Part shown: positions 1 to 7,846 of the stretch, one piece after another
How the letters are laid out: every line of letters begins with the position of its first letter
Numbering within the stretch: position 1 is the stretch's first letter
IMG/VR virus record: IMGVR_UViG_3300038548_000086
Coordinates: 1 to 20,992 of that record
Direction: 5' to 3' (one strand)
DNA from: a virus
DNA: 20,992 bases
Translations under genes and position numbers: made by a program
Notes under the pieces: model-generated
Told to the model about the DNA's origin: nothing
Database searches by the model: none
What the model saw: the letters and a program-made list of their open reading frames with translations, nothing else

Positions 1-1
1 C

Positions 2-1300
2 AAGTGGACGCCTCGGGCCTATCAAGAGCCGTTGTGGGAAGCGCTCGAAAAGGGCTACAAGCGGGCGATCTGCGTGTGGCATCGCCGCGCGGGCAAGGAT
101 CTGTGCGCGATCAACTTCTGCGCCACCGCTTCGATGGAGCGGGTGGGTCTGTACTGGCACGTGTTTCCAACTTATTCCCAGGGTCGGAAGGTCGTATGGG
201 AGGGGATGGACAAAGGGGGCCGAGCCTTCCTAGATGCTTTCGGCCCTGGGGATGAACCGGAGAATTGTCTCTGGTATCGGAAACGCGACGACGACATGAC
301 GCTGTGGCTACACGGCGGCTCGAAATTTCAGGTCGTGGGTACTGACCACATCGACAGGCTGATGGGTGCGAACCCGGTGGGGCTCATCATGAGTGAGTAC
401 GCGCTACAGAATCCTGCGGCCTGGGAACTGTTGCGCCCGATCCTCGCGGAGAACGGCGGCTGGGCGATCTTCCCGTACACCCCTCGTGGCCGGAACCATG
501 GCTACGAGATCTACAAGTACGCGCAGGCTCACCCGGAGACATGGTTCAGCGAGAAGCTCACTGTCGAAGACACGGGCGTCGTCCCTGAAGACACGCTTGT
601 CGAAGAAAAGGAGTCGATGCCGATCGAGATCTTCGATCAGGAGTATTTCTGTTCCTTCGAGGCGTCGCTTGTCGGTGCGTACTACGCGGAGCAGCTCCGC
701 TGGATGGCAGAGCAGGAACCCCCTCGTATCTCCGATAATGTTGCATGGCTCCCTGATCGTGAAGTCATCACCGGCTGGGATTTGGGTCACTACGACTCCA
801 CTGCAATCTGGTTCGCCCAGATCGTGGGACGCGAGATCCGCATCATCGACTACTACGAGGCTCGTGGAGAACCGATCGACCACTACGTGAAGTACATGCG
901 GGAGCTGCCGTACGTGTATGGCGATGCTTACCTGCCTCACGACGCCAGTCACGAAACCCTGGCCGGTGGTACTACGCTCCAGCAGATGAGGAACCTTGGG
1001 GTCAGGGCGCTGCTCAACCCGAAGGTTCCGGTTGCCGACCAGATCAGTGGCGTGCGACTGTTCCTACGCCAGTGCTGGATTCACGACACGAAGTGCAAGC
1101 GTGGCCTACAGGCGCTACGGGAGTACACCAAGCAGCCGCTGCAAGGGGAACGCGGTCCTGGCGGGGAAATGCTCTATCGGGACAAGCCCTTGCACAACTG
1201 GGCGAGCCATGGTGCTTCCGCGCTCGCCACCTTGATGTTCGGATTCCGCCCGGAGTCAGCGATCAAGTTCAAGCAGCCGGATACACGATGGGTGGTCTGA
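2..1300 (+). CDS. Terminase large subunit (5' end outside window)
   Basis: ATPase-nuclease that pumps phage DNA through the portal and cuts it. The frame is open to the window edge and already encodes recognisable family sequence (TPRAYQEPLWEAL), so the true start lies upstream; the in-frame TTG at 32 is not the start. Visible motifs: an arginine-rich Walker A, HRRAGKDL, at nt 80-103; Walker B with catalytic Glu, VGLIMSE, at nt 377-397; a TPRG motif near nt 478 that fits ATPase coupling motif III; and the first RNase H-like nuclease Asp in GWDLGHYDST (Asp codon 779-781). A PHDASH segment near nt 936 fits the second acidic region. The C-terminal motif reads HNWASHGASAL where relatives usually have SHxADA, so the usual third Asp is a Ser (codon 1217-1219). 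It overlaps the next gene by 13 nt. Identity is confident; the consequence of the Ser is open. Confidence 0.95.
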   Translation, partial: KWTPRAYQEPLWEALEKGYKRAICVWHRRAGKDLCAINFCATASMERVGLYWHVFPTYSQGRKVVWEGMDKGGRAFLDAFGPGDEPENCLWYRKRDDDMTLWLHGGSKFQVVGTDHIDRLMGANPVGLIMSEYALQNPAAWELLRPILAENGGWAIFPYTPRGRNHGYEIYKYAQAHPETWFSEKLTVEDTGVVPEDTLVEEKESMPIEIFDQEYFCSFEASLVGAYYAEQLRWMAEQEPPRISDNVAWLPDREVITGWDLGHYDSTAIWFAQIVGREIRIIDYYEARGEPIDHYVKYMRELPYVYGDAYLPHDASHETLAGGTTLQQMRNLGVRALLNPKVPVADQISGVRLFLRQCWIHDTKCKRGLQALREYTKQPLQGERGPGGEMLYRDKPLHNWASHGASALATLMFGFRPESAIKFKQPDTRWVV

Positions 1301-1488
1301 AACTTGCTTCCACGCGGGATATGGCGAACGCCATACAAGACTTCCACTTGATGCTCAAGGCTCTCGATGCCAGCATTTCCGAGCTTTCGAGTAGGATTGA
1401 GGTCCTGGAGCGTAACGTGCCTGCGGAACTGGTCGGTCGTGACCTGGGTCCGCACAAGCAGAAGCCACCGAAGAGTCTGAAGAAATGA
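1288..1488 (+). CDS. Small coiled-coil protein of unknown function
   Basis: A 66-residue reading frame between terminase and portal. It overlaps the terminase end by 13 nt and ends with the ATGA that starts the portal gene. The middle (LKALDASISELSSRIEVLERNV) has the heptad-like spacing of a short coiled coil, and the tail is lysine- and proline-rich (KQKPPKSLKK). No strong Shine-Dalgarno precedes ATG 1288; an alternative ATG at 1321 would give 55 residues and remove the overlap. Its position filling the gap, with stop/start coupling to the portal gene, argues that it is translated. I do not recognise a family. Small proteins at this place can be small terminase subunits or packaging accessories, but nothing visible here (no clear helix-turn-helix) supports that. 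Confidence 0.6.
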   Translation: MGGLKLASTRDMANAIQDFHLMLKALDASISELSSRIEVLERNVPAELVGRDLGPHKQKPPKSLKK

Positions 1489-3599
1489 GCGCAACTTCAT
1501 ACCTACCGCCCGACGAGTATGGTGGCGATCCGACCCAGACTGAGTACGACTCGCAGTCGCCGGATGGACCCGCGATCGTAGAGATCCGCCCGTTGTCGGT
1601 GAACGAGATCAAGGGCATCGTCCAGCGTGAGATCGAGGACTCGCTCGGTGGTCTGGGCTCCCAGGTTTCTGAGCAGCAGCGTCTCGCGCTTCGGTACTAC
1701 TACGGACGCCCGCTGGGCAATGAGATCCAGGACCGCTCCCAGGTGGTCATGCGCGACGTGCTGGAGGTGGTCGAGTGGACCATGCCCAGCTTGATGCGGA
1801 TGTTCTCGGGCGGTAGCCAAATTGTTCGCTTCATGGCGCGTAACGCGGAGCAGCAAGAGAACGCTGACAACGCGACCTCCTACATCAACTACCTGTGGGA
1901 GCACAAGATCGACGGCTTCCAGGTTCTCCACGACACCTTCAAGACCGGGCTGATCGAGAAGAACGGTTTCATCAAGGTGTACTGGGAGGAGAAGCGAACC
2001 CCCCGTGTCGAGACCTACCAGGGTCTGACCGAAGAGCAGTTGATGGTCCTGCTTGACGACGATGACGTTGAGCCGGTCACGCAGCCCGATCAGCCGAACG
2101 AAGACGAGCCGCTCTTCGACATCCAGATACGACGCTGGCACATCGAGAAGGGCATCAAGCTCGACACCATCCCGCCTGAGGAGATGCTGGTTGCACGCCG
2201 CATGATCCGGCTGAACGATGAGTCGCAGTTCACAGCGCAGCGCAAGAAGTACACGGTCTCCTCTCTGGTGGCGATGGGCTTCGACTTCAACATCCTGGCT
2301 CGCGTCCCGTCAGACGACATGCCCGAGTACAGCATGGGCCGCACCGAGCGGCTGTCCGAGGATGAGACCTATCCAGTCACCACCGCAGAGCGCAGGGACG
2401 CTGCCGCTCGCGAGATCTGGACCACTGACTGCTACATCAAGATCGACGAGGATGGCGATGGCTACGCAGAACTGCGTCGCATCCTGATCGTTGGCGAGCA
2501 CGCCACCACGATTCTGGAAGACGTGGAGATCGCGTCTAACCCGTTCATCTCGATGACGCCCGTTCCGGTGCCACACAAGTTCTACGGGCTGTCCCTGGCG
2601 GATCTTGTTCTGGACCTCCAGATGATCCGGTCCACGATCATGCGCCAGATCCTCGACCACATCTATCTGTCGAACAACCCTCGGTTGGGCATCGTAGAGG
2701 GGATGGTCGAGATCGAAGATCTGTTGTCGGTGCGCCCTGGCGGCATCGTTCGGATGCGAGCCCCTGGTCAGATCGAACCGATCATGCTTCCGCCGTTGCC
2801 GCGTGAAGCGTTCGAGTCGCTCCAGTACCTAGAGGACGTTCGCAGTAACCGGACGGGTGTGATGGCTCACGGTCGTGAGATGGATGCGTCTGCCATCAAC
2901 TCGACTGCAACCGGCATGGCTCAGCTCATGGCGGAGAAGCAGCAGAAGATCGAGCTGATCGGTCGCATCTATGCCAACGCCTTGAAGGATCTGTTCCGCA
3001 AGATGCTGAGGTTGGTGATCGAGAACAACAGCAAGGAAGAGCAGATCAAGATCAACGGAGAGTGGATTACGATCAATCCCGGCGAGTGGGACACGGAGAT
3101 GGATCTGGAGATCCAGGTGGGTCTCGGTGCTGGTCAGGCGGTTGAGCGGATCAACAACCTGGAGAAGATCCAGGCGAACCAGCAGGCTCATTGGTCGGGT
3201 GGCGGTGCTAACTACACCGTGACACCGAAGAATCTGTGGGAGTCCTCGACACGTCTTTCGGAAGCGGCGGGGTTCAAGAACAAGGATTTGTTCTTCCAGA
3301 ACCCGGACGGCCAGGAGCCGCCGCAGCCTCCCCCCGACCCGGATCTCAAGCGGCTGGAGCTGGACGCGATGAAGGCCGAAGCGGACATCAAGCAGAAGAT
3401 GGCTGAGCTGGAGCTGGACGCGCAACGCGAGATGCACCTCGTCTCGCATCGACAGGCTGAGCTGGAGAGCCAGGAGCGCACGAAGATGGCTGACATCGCG
3501 ATGCGCGAGCGACTTGGCTTGGGCCAGCAGGAAGCTACGATCGAGGCTGCCGAGATCAACGCCGACGTGAATGACGAAGGCGAAGGAGAGAAAGAATGA
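1485..3599 (+). CDS. Portal protein
   Basis: Forms the dodecameric ring at the capsid vertex through which DNA enters and leaves. 704 residues is within the range of large portals of short-tailed phages (P22-like). The N-terminal half includes a crown/wing-like alpha/beta region. The diagnostic segment is at about residues 455-500, with RTGVMAHGREMDASAINSTA followed by a long helix (QLMAEKQQKIELIGRIYANA), which in this family leads to the stem and clip. The last ~80 residues (about 620-704) are a charged, Glu/Lys/Gln-rich predicted coiled coil after a proline-rich linker (QEPPQPPPDPD). The start ATG overlaps the previous stop (ATGA), and the stop overlaps the next ATG in the same way. Position after terminase and before scaffold and capsid fits. 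Confidence 0.93.
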   Translation: MSATSYLPPDEYGGDPTQTEYDSQSPDGPAIVEIRPLSVNEIKGIVQREIEDSLGGLGSQVSEQQRLALRYYYGRPLGNEIQDRSQVVMRDVLEVVEWTMPSLMRMFSGGSQIVRFMARNAEQQENADNATSYINYLWEHKIDGFQVLHDTFKTGLIEKNGFIKVYWEEKRTPRVETYQGLTEEQLMVLLDDDDVEPVTQPDQPNEDEPLFDIQIRRWHIEKGIKLDTIPPEEMLVARRMIRLNDESQFTAQRKKYTVSSLVAMGFDFNILARVPSDDMPEYSMGRTERLSEDETYPVTTAERRDAAAREIWTTDCYIKIDEDGDGYAELRRILIVGEHATTILEDVEIASNPFISMTPVPVPHKFYGLSLADLVLDLQMIRSTIMRQILDHIYLSNNPRLGIVEGMVEIEDLLSVRPGGIVRMRAPGQIEPIMLPPLPREAFESLQYLEDVRSNRTGVMAHGREMDASAINSTATGMAQLMAEKQQKIELIGRIYANALKDLFRKMLRLVIENNSKEEQIKINGEWITINPGEWDTEMDLEIQVGLGAGQAVERINNLEKIQANQQAHWSGGGANYTVTPKNLWESSTRLSEAAGFKNKDLFFQNPDGQEPPQPPPDPDLKRLELDAMKAEADIKQKMAELELDAQREMHLVSHRQAELESQERTKMADIAMRERLGLGQQEATIEAAEINADVNDEGEGEKE

Positions 3600-3883
3600 C
3601 TGTCAGGAAGAAGACTACCGTCGCCAGCAAGCCCGCTGAGATCGAGAGAATGGGGAGCGCCAAGAAGTTTGCCCAGGAGATGCTGGACGAACTCAACATG
3701 GTGGCTGCGGACCCGGATTTCCAGATTCATCGAGTCCGCAAGCGGTGCCTGGCTGCTGGCGCGCACCCCCCGACGGCCGAGGATAGAGCGGCGTTCAAGG
3801 CTTTGCAGAACGTGCCCGAGGAGGACCTGGACGAGCCGAGTGTCAACGCGCAGCCTGAAGCGGAAGCGGCTCCGACTGCATGA
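3596..3883 (+). CDS. Hypothetical phage protein, 95 aa
   Basis: Small charged protein, coupled by ATGA to the portal gene upstream and by ATGA to the gene downstream. A basic N-terminus (TVRKKTTVASKP) is followed by a probable amphipathic helix (SAKKFAQEMLDELNMVAADP) and an acidic, alanine-rich, probably disordered tail. There is no membrane segment or recognisable catalytic motif. I do not recognise the family. Lying between portal and scaffold, it may be a head-assembly accessory, but that rests on position alone. Codon use matches the neighbours, and the double stop/start coupling supports it as a real gene. Confidence 0.75.
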   Translation: MTVRKKTTVASKPAEIERMGSAKKFAQEMLDELNMVAADPDFQIHRVRKRCLAAGAHPPTAEDRAAFKALQNVPEEDLDEPSVNAQPEAEAAPTA

Positions 3884-4245
3884 CACTCCCGAAGCCCCCC
3901 TCCGACATCGAGATTGCTCAGGAAAAGTTCGAGCAAGAGCAAGAGGAAGAGCGACAGCGAGATCTGGACATCCACCGCGCTTCCGAGGTGGAAGACATAC
4001 TGCGCAACCCGCTGATTACGGAAGCGTTTGACAGGTTGGATGGGTGGTACAACGATGCTCTTCGGTACTCCCCGATCGACAAGCCGGAGATTCGCGAGCG
4101 GGCTCGGTATCGGCTCGATGCGCTGGAGCACTTCAAGAACGAGTTGCAACGTGTGATGGTCACTGGCACCATCGCGTCGAAGGAGCGTTCTGAAAAGGAC
4201 GCGCTTGTGCAATGGCTGGCACAAGACAGGGCTGAAAACGGATGA
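3880..4245 (+). CDS. Conserved-type small phage head-region protein, 121 aa
   Basis: Helical, highly charged protein. Residues ~10-40 are a Glu/Gln/Arg-rich probable coiled coil (EQEQEEERQRDLDIHR). The rest contains a pattern I have seen in small phage proteins near head genes: a short acidic helix with an aromatic (NPLITEAFDRLDGWY), then arginine-rich helices (RERARYRLDALEHFKNEL), then a VTGTIAS turn. The function of such proteins is not known to me. It begins with an ATGA overlap and ends 6 nt before the GTG of the scaffold-like gene, so it belongs to the same translational unit. Possible roles include a scaffold- or portal-associated factor; this is inferred from position only. Confidence 0.78.
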   Translation: MTLPKPPSDIEIAQEKFEQEQEEERQRDLDIHRASEVEDILRNPLITEAFDRLDGWYNDALRYSPIDKPEIRERARYRLDALEHFKNELQRVMVTGTIASKERSEKDALVQWLAQDRAENG

Positions 4246-4251
4246 CCTGTC

Positions 4252-5322
4252 GTGTCAAATGGAGCCATCACCACCGTCGATAGCTCGATGGCGGGACGCC
4301 TCGAATCGTTTCTAGACCAGGAAGATGCTGAGGGTGGTCCCGCGCCCTTGCCGGGAGCGGACACCGATCCCAGAGCACCGCAGGGTGAAGTCCAGGAAGT
4401 CCAGGAAGACCTGGGCACCCAAGGTCTCGACGAAGACCTCCCCGATGACGAGGACGACCTCGACGATGACGAGGGAGTCGAGATAAAGACCGAGGCTGGC
4501 GACGAGTCGGTCATCGACACGTTCGCGGAGCTGGCGCAGTCGTTCGAGGTCGAAGAGGATGAACTCCTCGCTCACCTCCAGATCCAGGGCAATGACGGTG
4601 ACACCGTTCCGCTCGCCGAGGTCGTGGACTTCTATCGCAAGGGTCCATCGCTGAACGAGACGATGATCGCCGAGGTCGAGAAGACCCGGACTGAGCTGAC
4701 CCAGATCAACAGTGCCCAGGTGCGAGCCCTCGAAGAGGCAACCGCTCGCATTATCCAGCGTGTCCAGTCACAGACCGAGCCCGATGGTGGCTGGGATGAG
4801 CTTCGGAACCGCGATCCTGCGGAGTACATCCGGCTCAAGGAAGAGCATTCCGCCGAGCGGATGGTTGCGAAGGAAGCGATGGATGCGCTGGAGAACAACC
4901 GTCGCGAGCAGGCGGATGGTCAGTCGCAGCGACGCCAGGAATACGTCGAGTCGCAAGCGCTGAAGGTCTATCAGCTACGACCCGAATGGAAGGACAAGGC
5001 GACTGGCGAGAAAGCGTTCGAGGAGATCCAGTCGTACCTCGTATCTACGGGCTTCCCGCCCGAGCAAATGGAGGCGCTGGAGGATGCGCTCTCCATCGTG
5101 ACCGTCTGGAAGGCTGCCCAGTACGACAAGGCCCAGGCTCAACGCCCGGAGCTGAAGAAGCGTCTGCGCAGACTTCCAGTCAAGCAACTACGGACTTCTG
5201 CGCGGCGAGAAACTGTTCCCGCTGAGGAACAGCAACGAGCGCGCCGCGCCCAGTTCGAGAAGGCCCGAAAGTCGGGCTCCGTCGAAGATGCCGCGGTGTT
5301 GATGTCGGAGCACCTAAAGTAA
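4252..5322 (+). CDS. Scaffold-like acidic head-assembly protein
   Basis: 356-residue acidic, helical protein immediately upstream of the major capsid gene, the usual place for the scaffold that templates procapsid assembly and is then lost. Residues ~20-90 are very acidic and low in complexity (DLPDDEDDLDDDEGVE), consistent with a disordered arm. Residues ~95-300 are mostly helical with coiled-coil character (TRTELTQINSAQVRALEEAT), and the C-terminus is basic (EQQRARRAQFEKARK), as often seen where scaffolds contact capsid protein. No catalytic Ser/His/Asp pattern of a capsid protease is evident. The start is GTG with no strong Shine-Dalgarno; ATG at 4288 is an alternative. The TAATG stop/start overlap with the capsid gene indicates coupling. 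The call rests on position and composition. Confidence 0.8.
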   Translation: MSNGAITTVDSSMAGRLESFLDQEDAEGGPAPLPGADTDPRAPQGEVQEVQEDLGTQGLDEDLPDDEDDLDDDEGVEIKTEAGDESVIDTFAELAQSFEVEEDELLAHLQIQGNDGDTVPLAEVVDFYRKGPSLNETMIAEVEKTRTELTQINSAQVRALEEATARIIQRVQSQTEPDGGWDELRNRDPAEYIRLKEEHSAERMVAKEAMDALENNRREQADGQSQRRQEYVESQALKVYQLRPEWKDKATGEKAFEEIQSYLVSTGFPPEQMEALEDALSIVTVWKAAQYDKAQAQRPELKKRLRRLPVKQLRTSARRETVPAEEQQRARRAQFEKARKSGSVEDAAVLMSEHLK

Positions 5323-6320
5323 TGGCAGCTACATTCGGAGCAACACAAGAATCGTACGATACGGTAGGCAGGCGAGAGTCGCTGTCGGATCTGATCTACA
5401 ACATCGCGCCGACAGAGACGCCTTTCTTGATGATGGCCGGTCGAGGGACCGCGACCGCAATCAAGGAAGAGTGGCAGATGGACTCCCTGGCAGCCCCGGC
5501 GAACAACGCCGTGGAAGAGTCCGAGAAGGTCGCCACGGTACTCACTGTCGAGCCCACTATCCGCGTCATCAACTACTGCCAGATCAGCTCGAAGCACCTG
5601 TCTGTGTCGGGCACGGCGGAAGTCATCAACAAGGCTGGCCGCAACTCGGAGCTTTCGTATCAGCTCGCCAAGCGCGCGAAGGAGCTGAAGCGGGACATCG
5701 AGTTCACCTGCGTGGGTACGACCATCGCGCCGTTGGCGACAGACCCAAGGCAGTCGGCTTCGGTCGCGAATTACTTCCACACAGCCCTCGACGGGCAGGT
5801 GGGAACAGCTCCCGCGCTGGATGGTGCCCACACGAACATCGGCACCGGCACGCTCGGTGGCTGGGACGGCAGTGTGCATGATCCCTACGTCGATGGTGCC
5901 GCGCGGGCGCTCACCGAGTCGATGGTGAAGGGCGTGATTCAGGGCGCATGGACCAACGGTGGTGATCCGACCATCCTCATGTGCGATCCCTTCAACAAGA
6001 CCGTGATCTCGGGCTTCACCGGGAACTCGACTCGGTTCGATCGAGGCGAGGACAAGCGGTTGGTCGCAGCGATAGACGTGTACGTGTCTGATTTCGGCGA
6101 ACATCGTGCGGTGCCGAATCGGTTCTTCACATCGTCGGGCGTCCAGTGGATGTTCGCGTTCACGCCGGAGCTGTGGGAGATCTGTTACCTGCGGCCGTTC
6201 CGTCAGCACGCGCTGGCGAAGATCGGTGACTCGGAGGATCGCACGATCCTGGCTGAGTGGACCCTCAAGGGTCTGAACCACGCGGGCAACGGCGCAGTCT
6301 TCGACATCGCCAGAAGCTAG
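5322..6320 (+). CDS. Major capsid protein, SU10-like (DUF5309-type)
   Basis: Builds the icosahedral shell, presumably with an HK97 fold. The 332-residue length and the N-terminal pattern fit the SU10/DUF5309 capsid family: GRRESLSDLIYNIAPTETPF (about residues 16-35), then an EEWQMDSL strand, then NYCQISSKHLSVSGTAEVI around 85-105, and a helix with RAKELKRDIEF (about 120-130). The C-terminal part (EDRTILAEWTLKGLNHAGNG) is also typical. Unlike HK97 gp5 there is no obvious long delta domain; the separate upstream scaffold gene fits. The start is coupled to the scaffold stop (TAATG). A strong hairpin follows directly. Family assignment is from pattern memory but is very consistent along the chain. 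Confidence 0.93.
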   Translation: MAATFGATQESYDTVGRRESLSDLIYNIAPTETPFLMMAGRGTATAIKEEWQMDSLAAPANNAVEESEKVATVLTVEPTIRVINYCQISSKHLSVSGTAEVINKAGRNSELSYQLAKRAKELKRDIEFTCVGTTIAPLATDPRQSASVANYFHTALDGQVGTAPALDGAHTNIGTGTLGGWDGSVHDPYVDGAARALTESMVKGVIQGAWTNGGDPTILMCDPFNKTVISGFTGNSTRFDRGEDKRLVAAIDVYVSDFGEHRAVPNRFFTSSGVQWMFAFTPELWEICYLRPFRQHALAKIGDSEDRTILAEWTLKGLNHAGNGAVFDIARS

Positions 6321-6328
6321 TAGCTAGC

Positions 6329-6352
6329 GGAGGGGGGCTTCGGCCCCCCTCC
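6329..6352 (+). terminator. GC-rich hairpin after the capsid gene
   Basis: Perfect 10-bp inverted repeat GGAGGGGGGC / GCCCCCCTCC around a TTCG tetraloop, 8 nt after the capsid stop codon. UUCG loops are exceptionally stable. It is followed by CGTTGAAG rather than a T-run, so it is not a textbook intrinsic terminator. It may partially stop transcription or protect the 3' end of capsid mRNA from exonucleases. It lies in the only real gap between genes in the window. Confidence 0.65.
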
Positions 6353-6381
6353 CGTTGAAGCCGGGGCACCGGCAGAACGAC

Positions 6382-6386
6382 GGAGG
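6382..6386 (+). promoter_or_regulatory. Shine-Dalgarno deciding the start at 6391
   Basis: GGAGG four bases upstream of ATG 6391. This fixes the start of the first post-capsid gene and rejects an in-frame ATG at 6355 that lies immediately next to the hairpin. Confidence 0.75.
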
Positions 6387-6390
6387 AACC

Positions 6391-6732
6391 ATGCGTACTC
6401 TCAACGACTACTTCATGTCTATCGGAAGCAACGACTTCGGCACCCCAGACTCGTCCGACATCGTGGTTTGCCCGGACGGAGGTCGCGTGATCGGCGTGGC
6501 CTTCAATACGACCGAGGCAATCAACAACGCCGCCACTTCCGACGTTCTCGTGAATGGGGCAGCGGCATCCCCTGCCGTGGACGTGGACTTCGCCGTTACG
6601 GCGATCGACACGGCTGGGGTGGCTCGGTGCGACTCGTCGCTGTACATCGCGGACGGCGACTCGATCCAGCTCACGGCGAACGCGAATAGTGGCACGGGGA
6701 TCTGTGACATGACCCTCATCATCCGCCGCTAG
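6391..6732 (+). CDS. Small beta-rich capsid-associated protein (decoration candidate)
   Basis: 113 residues, predicted mostly beta strand, with short alternating hydrophobic segments (GGRVIGVAFNTTEAI, SDVLVNGAAASPAVDVDFAV) and a C-terminal SLYIADGDSIQLTANANSGT strand pair before MTLIIRR. Such small beta-sandwich-like proteins directly after the capsid gene are often head decoration or spike proteins; this role is inferred from place, size and composition. The start is chosen from the GGAGG upstream. It is separated from the capsid gene by the hairpin, so its expression may differ from that of capsid. Its stop codon overlaps the Shine-Dalgarno of the next gene. No signal peptide or catalytic motif is visible. 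Confidence 0.82.
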   Translation: MRTLNDYFMSIGSNDFGTPDSSDIVVCPDGGRVIGVAFNTTEAINNAATSDVLVNGAAASPAVDVDFAVTAIDTAGVARCDSSLYIADGDSIQLTANANSGTGICDMTLIIRR

Positions 6733-6735
6733 GAG
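6731..6735 (+). promoter_or_regulatory. Shine-Dalgarno for the gene at 6742
   Basis: AGGAG, six bases before ATG 6742. It overlaps the stop codon of the preceding gene, so the two are likely translated in series. Confidence 0.7.
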
Positions 6736-6741
6736 TCTCCC

Positions 6742-7077
6742 ATGCCGATGCCGACAGTGATCTCACAGCAGGGAGATGGGATTCGTCTCATCACGGCCGG
6801 GGCGGGAGCTGTCACGGCTGTTGCCTTGCCTACGGATGGGGCAGGAAAGACCGCGAGTTTCTGTTACGTCTCGGTCATGTGGAACCAAGGGGCAGCGATT
6901 ACGGAGACCGGGGTATATGTAGCAGTTGGAGCCGCTGGCGTGGCTGCCGTTGTAGATGATGACCTCTACCTAGCGCCTGGAACCGGAGTGACGTTGAACG
7001 TCGCGGGGCAATCTCACGTCTCGATCATCCGGGAAGGGGGTACGAACGTAGCGGTGAATGTGGTGCCGATCGCATGA
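6742..7077 (+). CDS. Small beta-rich protein, second decoration candidate
   Basis: 111 residues rich in Ala, Gly and Val with alternating strand patterns (GIRLITAGAGAVTAVALPTD, YVAVGAAGVAAVVDDDLYLA), ending in HVSIIREGGTNVAVNVVPIA. Composition suggests an all-beta, probably multimeric virion protein. It resembles its upstream neighbour in size and character, but I cannot show homology by eye. It has a clear Shine-Dalgarno and its stop overlaps the next start (ATGA). Candidate roles are capsid decoration, head fibre base or minor head protein; nothing in the sequence decides between them. Confidence 0.8.
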   Translation: MPMPTVISQQGDGIRLITAGAGAVTAVALPTDGAGKTASFCYVSVMWNQGAAITETGVYVAVGAAGVAAVVDDDLYLAPGTGVTLNVAGQSHVSIIREGGTNVAVNVVPIA

Positions 7078-7436
7078 GTCTGCGACCCCTGAAAGCTATC
7101 CGAACCAGCAGCGAGGGTGTTTCTGGTACAGCAGTGGGCACGGTTATAGAGACCAATCTGGCCGGGGCTCAGATGCTTAACGAGGCTGGCGAGATGCCTT
7201 CCTACGTGATGTGTTCGGTTCATGCTAACCCGAGCATCACGGACGAATACGGTGCCAATTTCATGGCAGGTGCTCATGCTGTGTTAGACATCGTAGATGA
7301 CATAGGTGTCAGCGTAGACCCCCTTAATCCGGTGATTATTGATGTGCGTGGATATGACAAACTTTCCTTCCAGAGGGTTACCAATGGAGCGAGTGTCCCC
7401 GTACACATGGTCTCGGTGGAGTTGACCTTTGCCTGA
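7074..7436 (+). CDS. Small hypothetical virion-region protein, 120 aa
   Basis: Starts with an ATGA overlap and ends 8 nt inside the next gene. The protein is probably beta-rich with segments such as AHAVLDIVDDIGVSVDPLNP and YDKLSFQRVTNGASVPVHMV. No family is recognised. Codon use looks more AT-tolerant than in the neighbours, with TTA, ATA, AAT and ATT codons in the 7140-7380 stretch, a mild hint of separate origin. As the third small gene after capsid it may belong to a decoration or head-completion set; this is positional inference only. Confidence 0.77.
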   Translation: MSLRPLKAIRTSSEGVSGTAVGTVIETNLAGAQMLNEAGEMPSYVMCSVHANPSITDEYGANFMAGAHAVLDIVDDIGVSVDPLNPVIIDVRGYDKLSFQRVTNGASVPVHMVSVELTFA

Positions 7437-7845
7437 CGATCTCATCCGCGGGAACCAGGGCTACGGCCGCAAGCCGTCGAAGCGTGGGCTCGCGGCAATC
7501 GCAGAGTACCGCCCTGTGCATATCCATCACTACGACGAAGCGGAAGACGTGACCACGATCGAAACGATCCACAACGTCCAGCCTATCTTTGACAACAACC
7601 GTGAACAGCTCTTGTCTGGTCACGACGGATACTCGCCAGACCGCACGATGCGGAAGGTGGCGTCTATACCGGAGGGTATCGTCGCGATACTCTTCAAGAT
7701 GGGTATCAACATCATGGACGACAACGACTGGCCGAAGGTCGCCGCCCTGCTGGACGACCCGGACTGGGCTCACCTGCGCACGGCACCTGGGAAGATCTCG
7801 CGCAAGCCTGTTCGGGATTACCCCACACTGAAGTCGAGGGACTGA
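7429..7845 (+). CDS. Conserved-type phage protein of unknown role, TTG start
   Basis: 138 residues beginning with TTG at 7429 and preceded by GGTGGAG seven bases upstream, so a TTG start is well supported; it overlaps the previous gene by 8 nt. The chain has a basic start (GRKPSKRGLAAIA), a middle segment HIHHYDEAEDVTTIETIHNV, and a C-terminal helical part (MRKVASIPEGIVAILFKMGI, then DWAHLRTAPGKI). I recall similar C-terminal patterns in small phage proteins encoded between capsid and adaptor genes, whose function is not known to me. It sits two bases from the GTG of the adaptor gene. A head-completion or capsid-associated role is plausible but unproven. Confidence 0.82.
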   Translation: MPDDLIRGNQGYGRKPSKRGLAAIAEYRPVHIHHYDEAEDVTTIETIHNVQPIFDNNREQLLSGHDGYSPDRTMRKVASIPEGIVAILFKMGINIMDDNDWPKVAALLDDPDWAHLRTAPGKISRKPVRDYPTLKSRD

Positions 7846-7846
7846 T

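Larger units (their letters stand above)
6321..6390. other. Only intergenic gap in the window
   Basis: Seventy bases between the capsid stop and the next start. It holds the GC-rich hairpin (6329-6352) and a Shine-Dalgarno (6382-6386). I see no -10/-35-like promoter. Confidence 0.7.

Noticed and set aside
3880-4245. Small terminase subunit
   Set aside because: Size is suitable, but there is no visible DNA-binding motif, and the pattern fits small phage proteins of unknown role near head genes better.
4385-4410. Tandem GAAGTCCAG-type repeat in the scaffold gene
   Set aside because: Only about two copies, coding for a Glu-Val-Gln stretch in an acidic disordered arm; ordinary low complexity.
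6329-6352. Textbook intrinsic terminator
   Set aside because: The stem and loop are excellent but no T-run follows, so it is listed only as a terminator-like hairpin of uncertain role.
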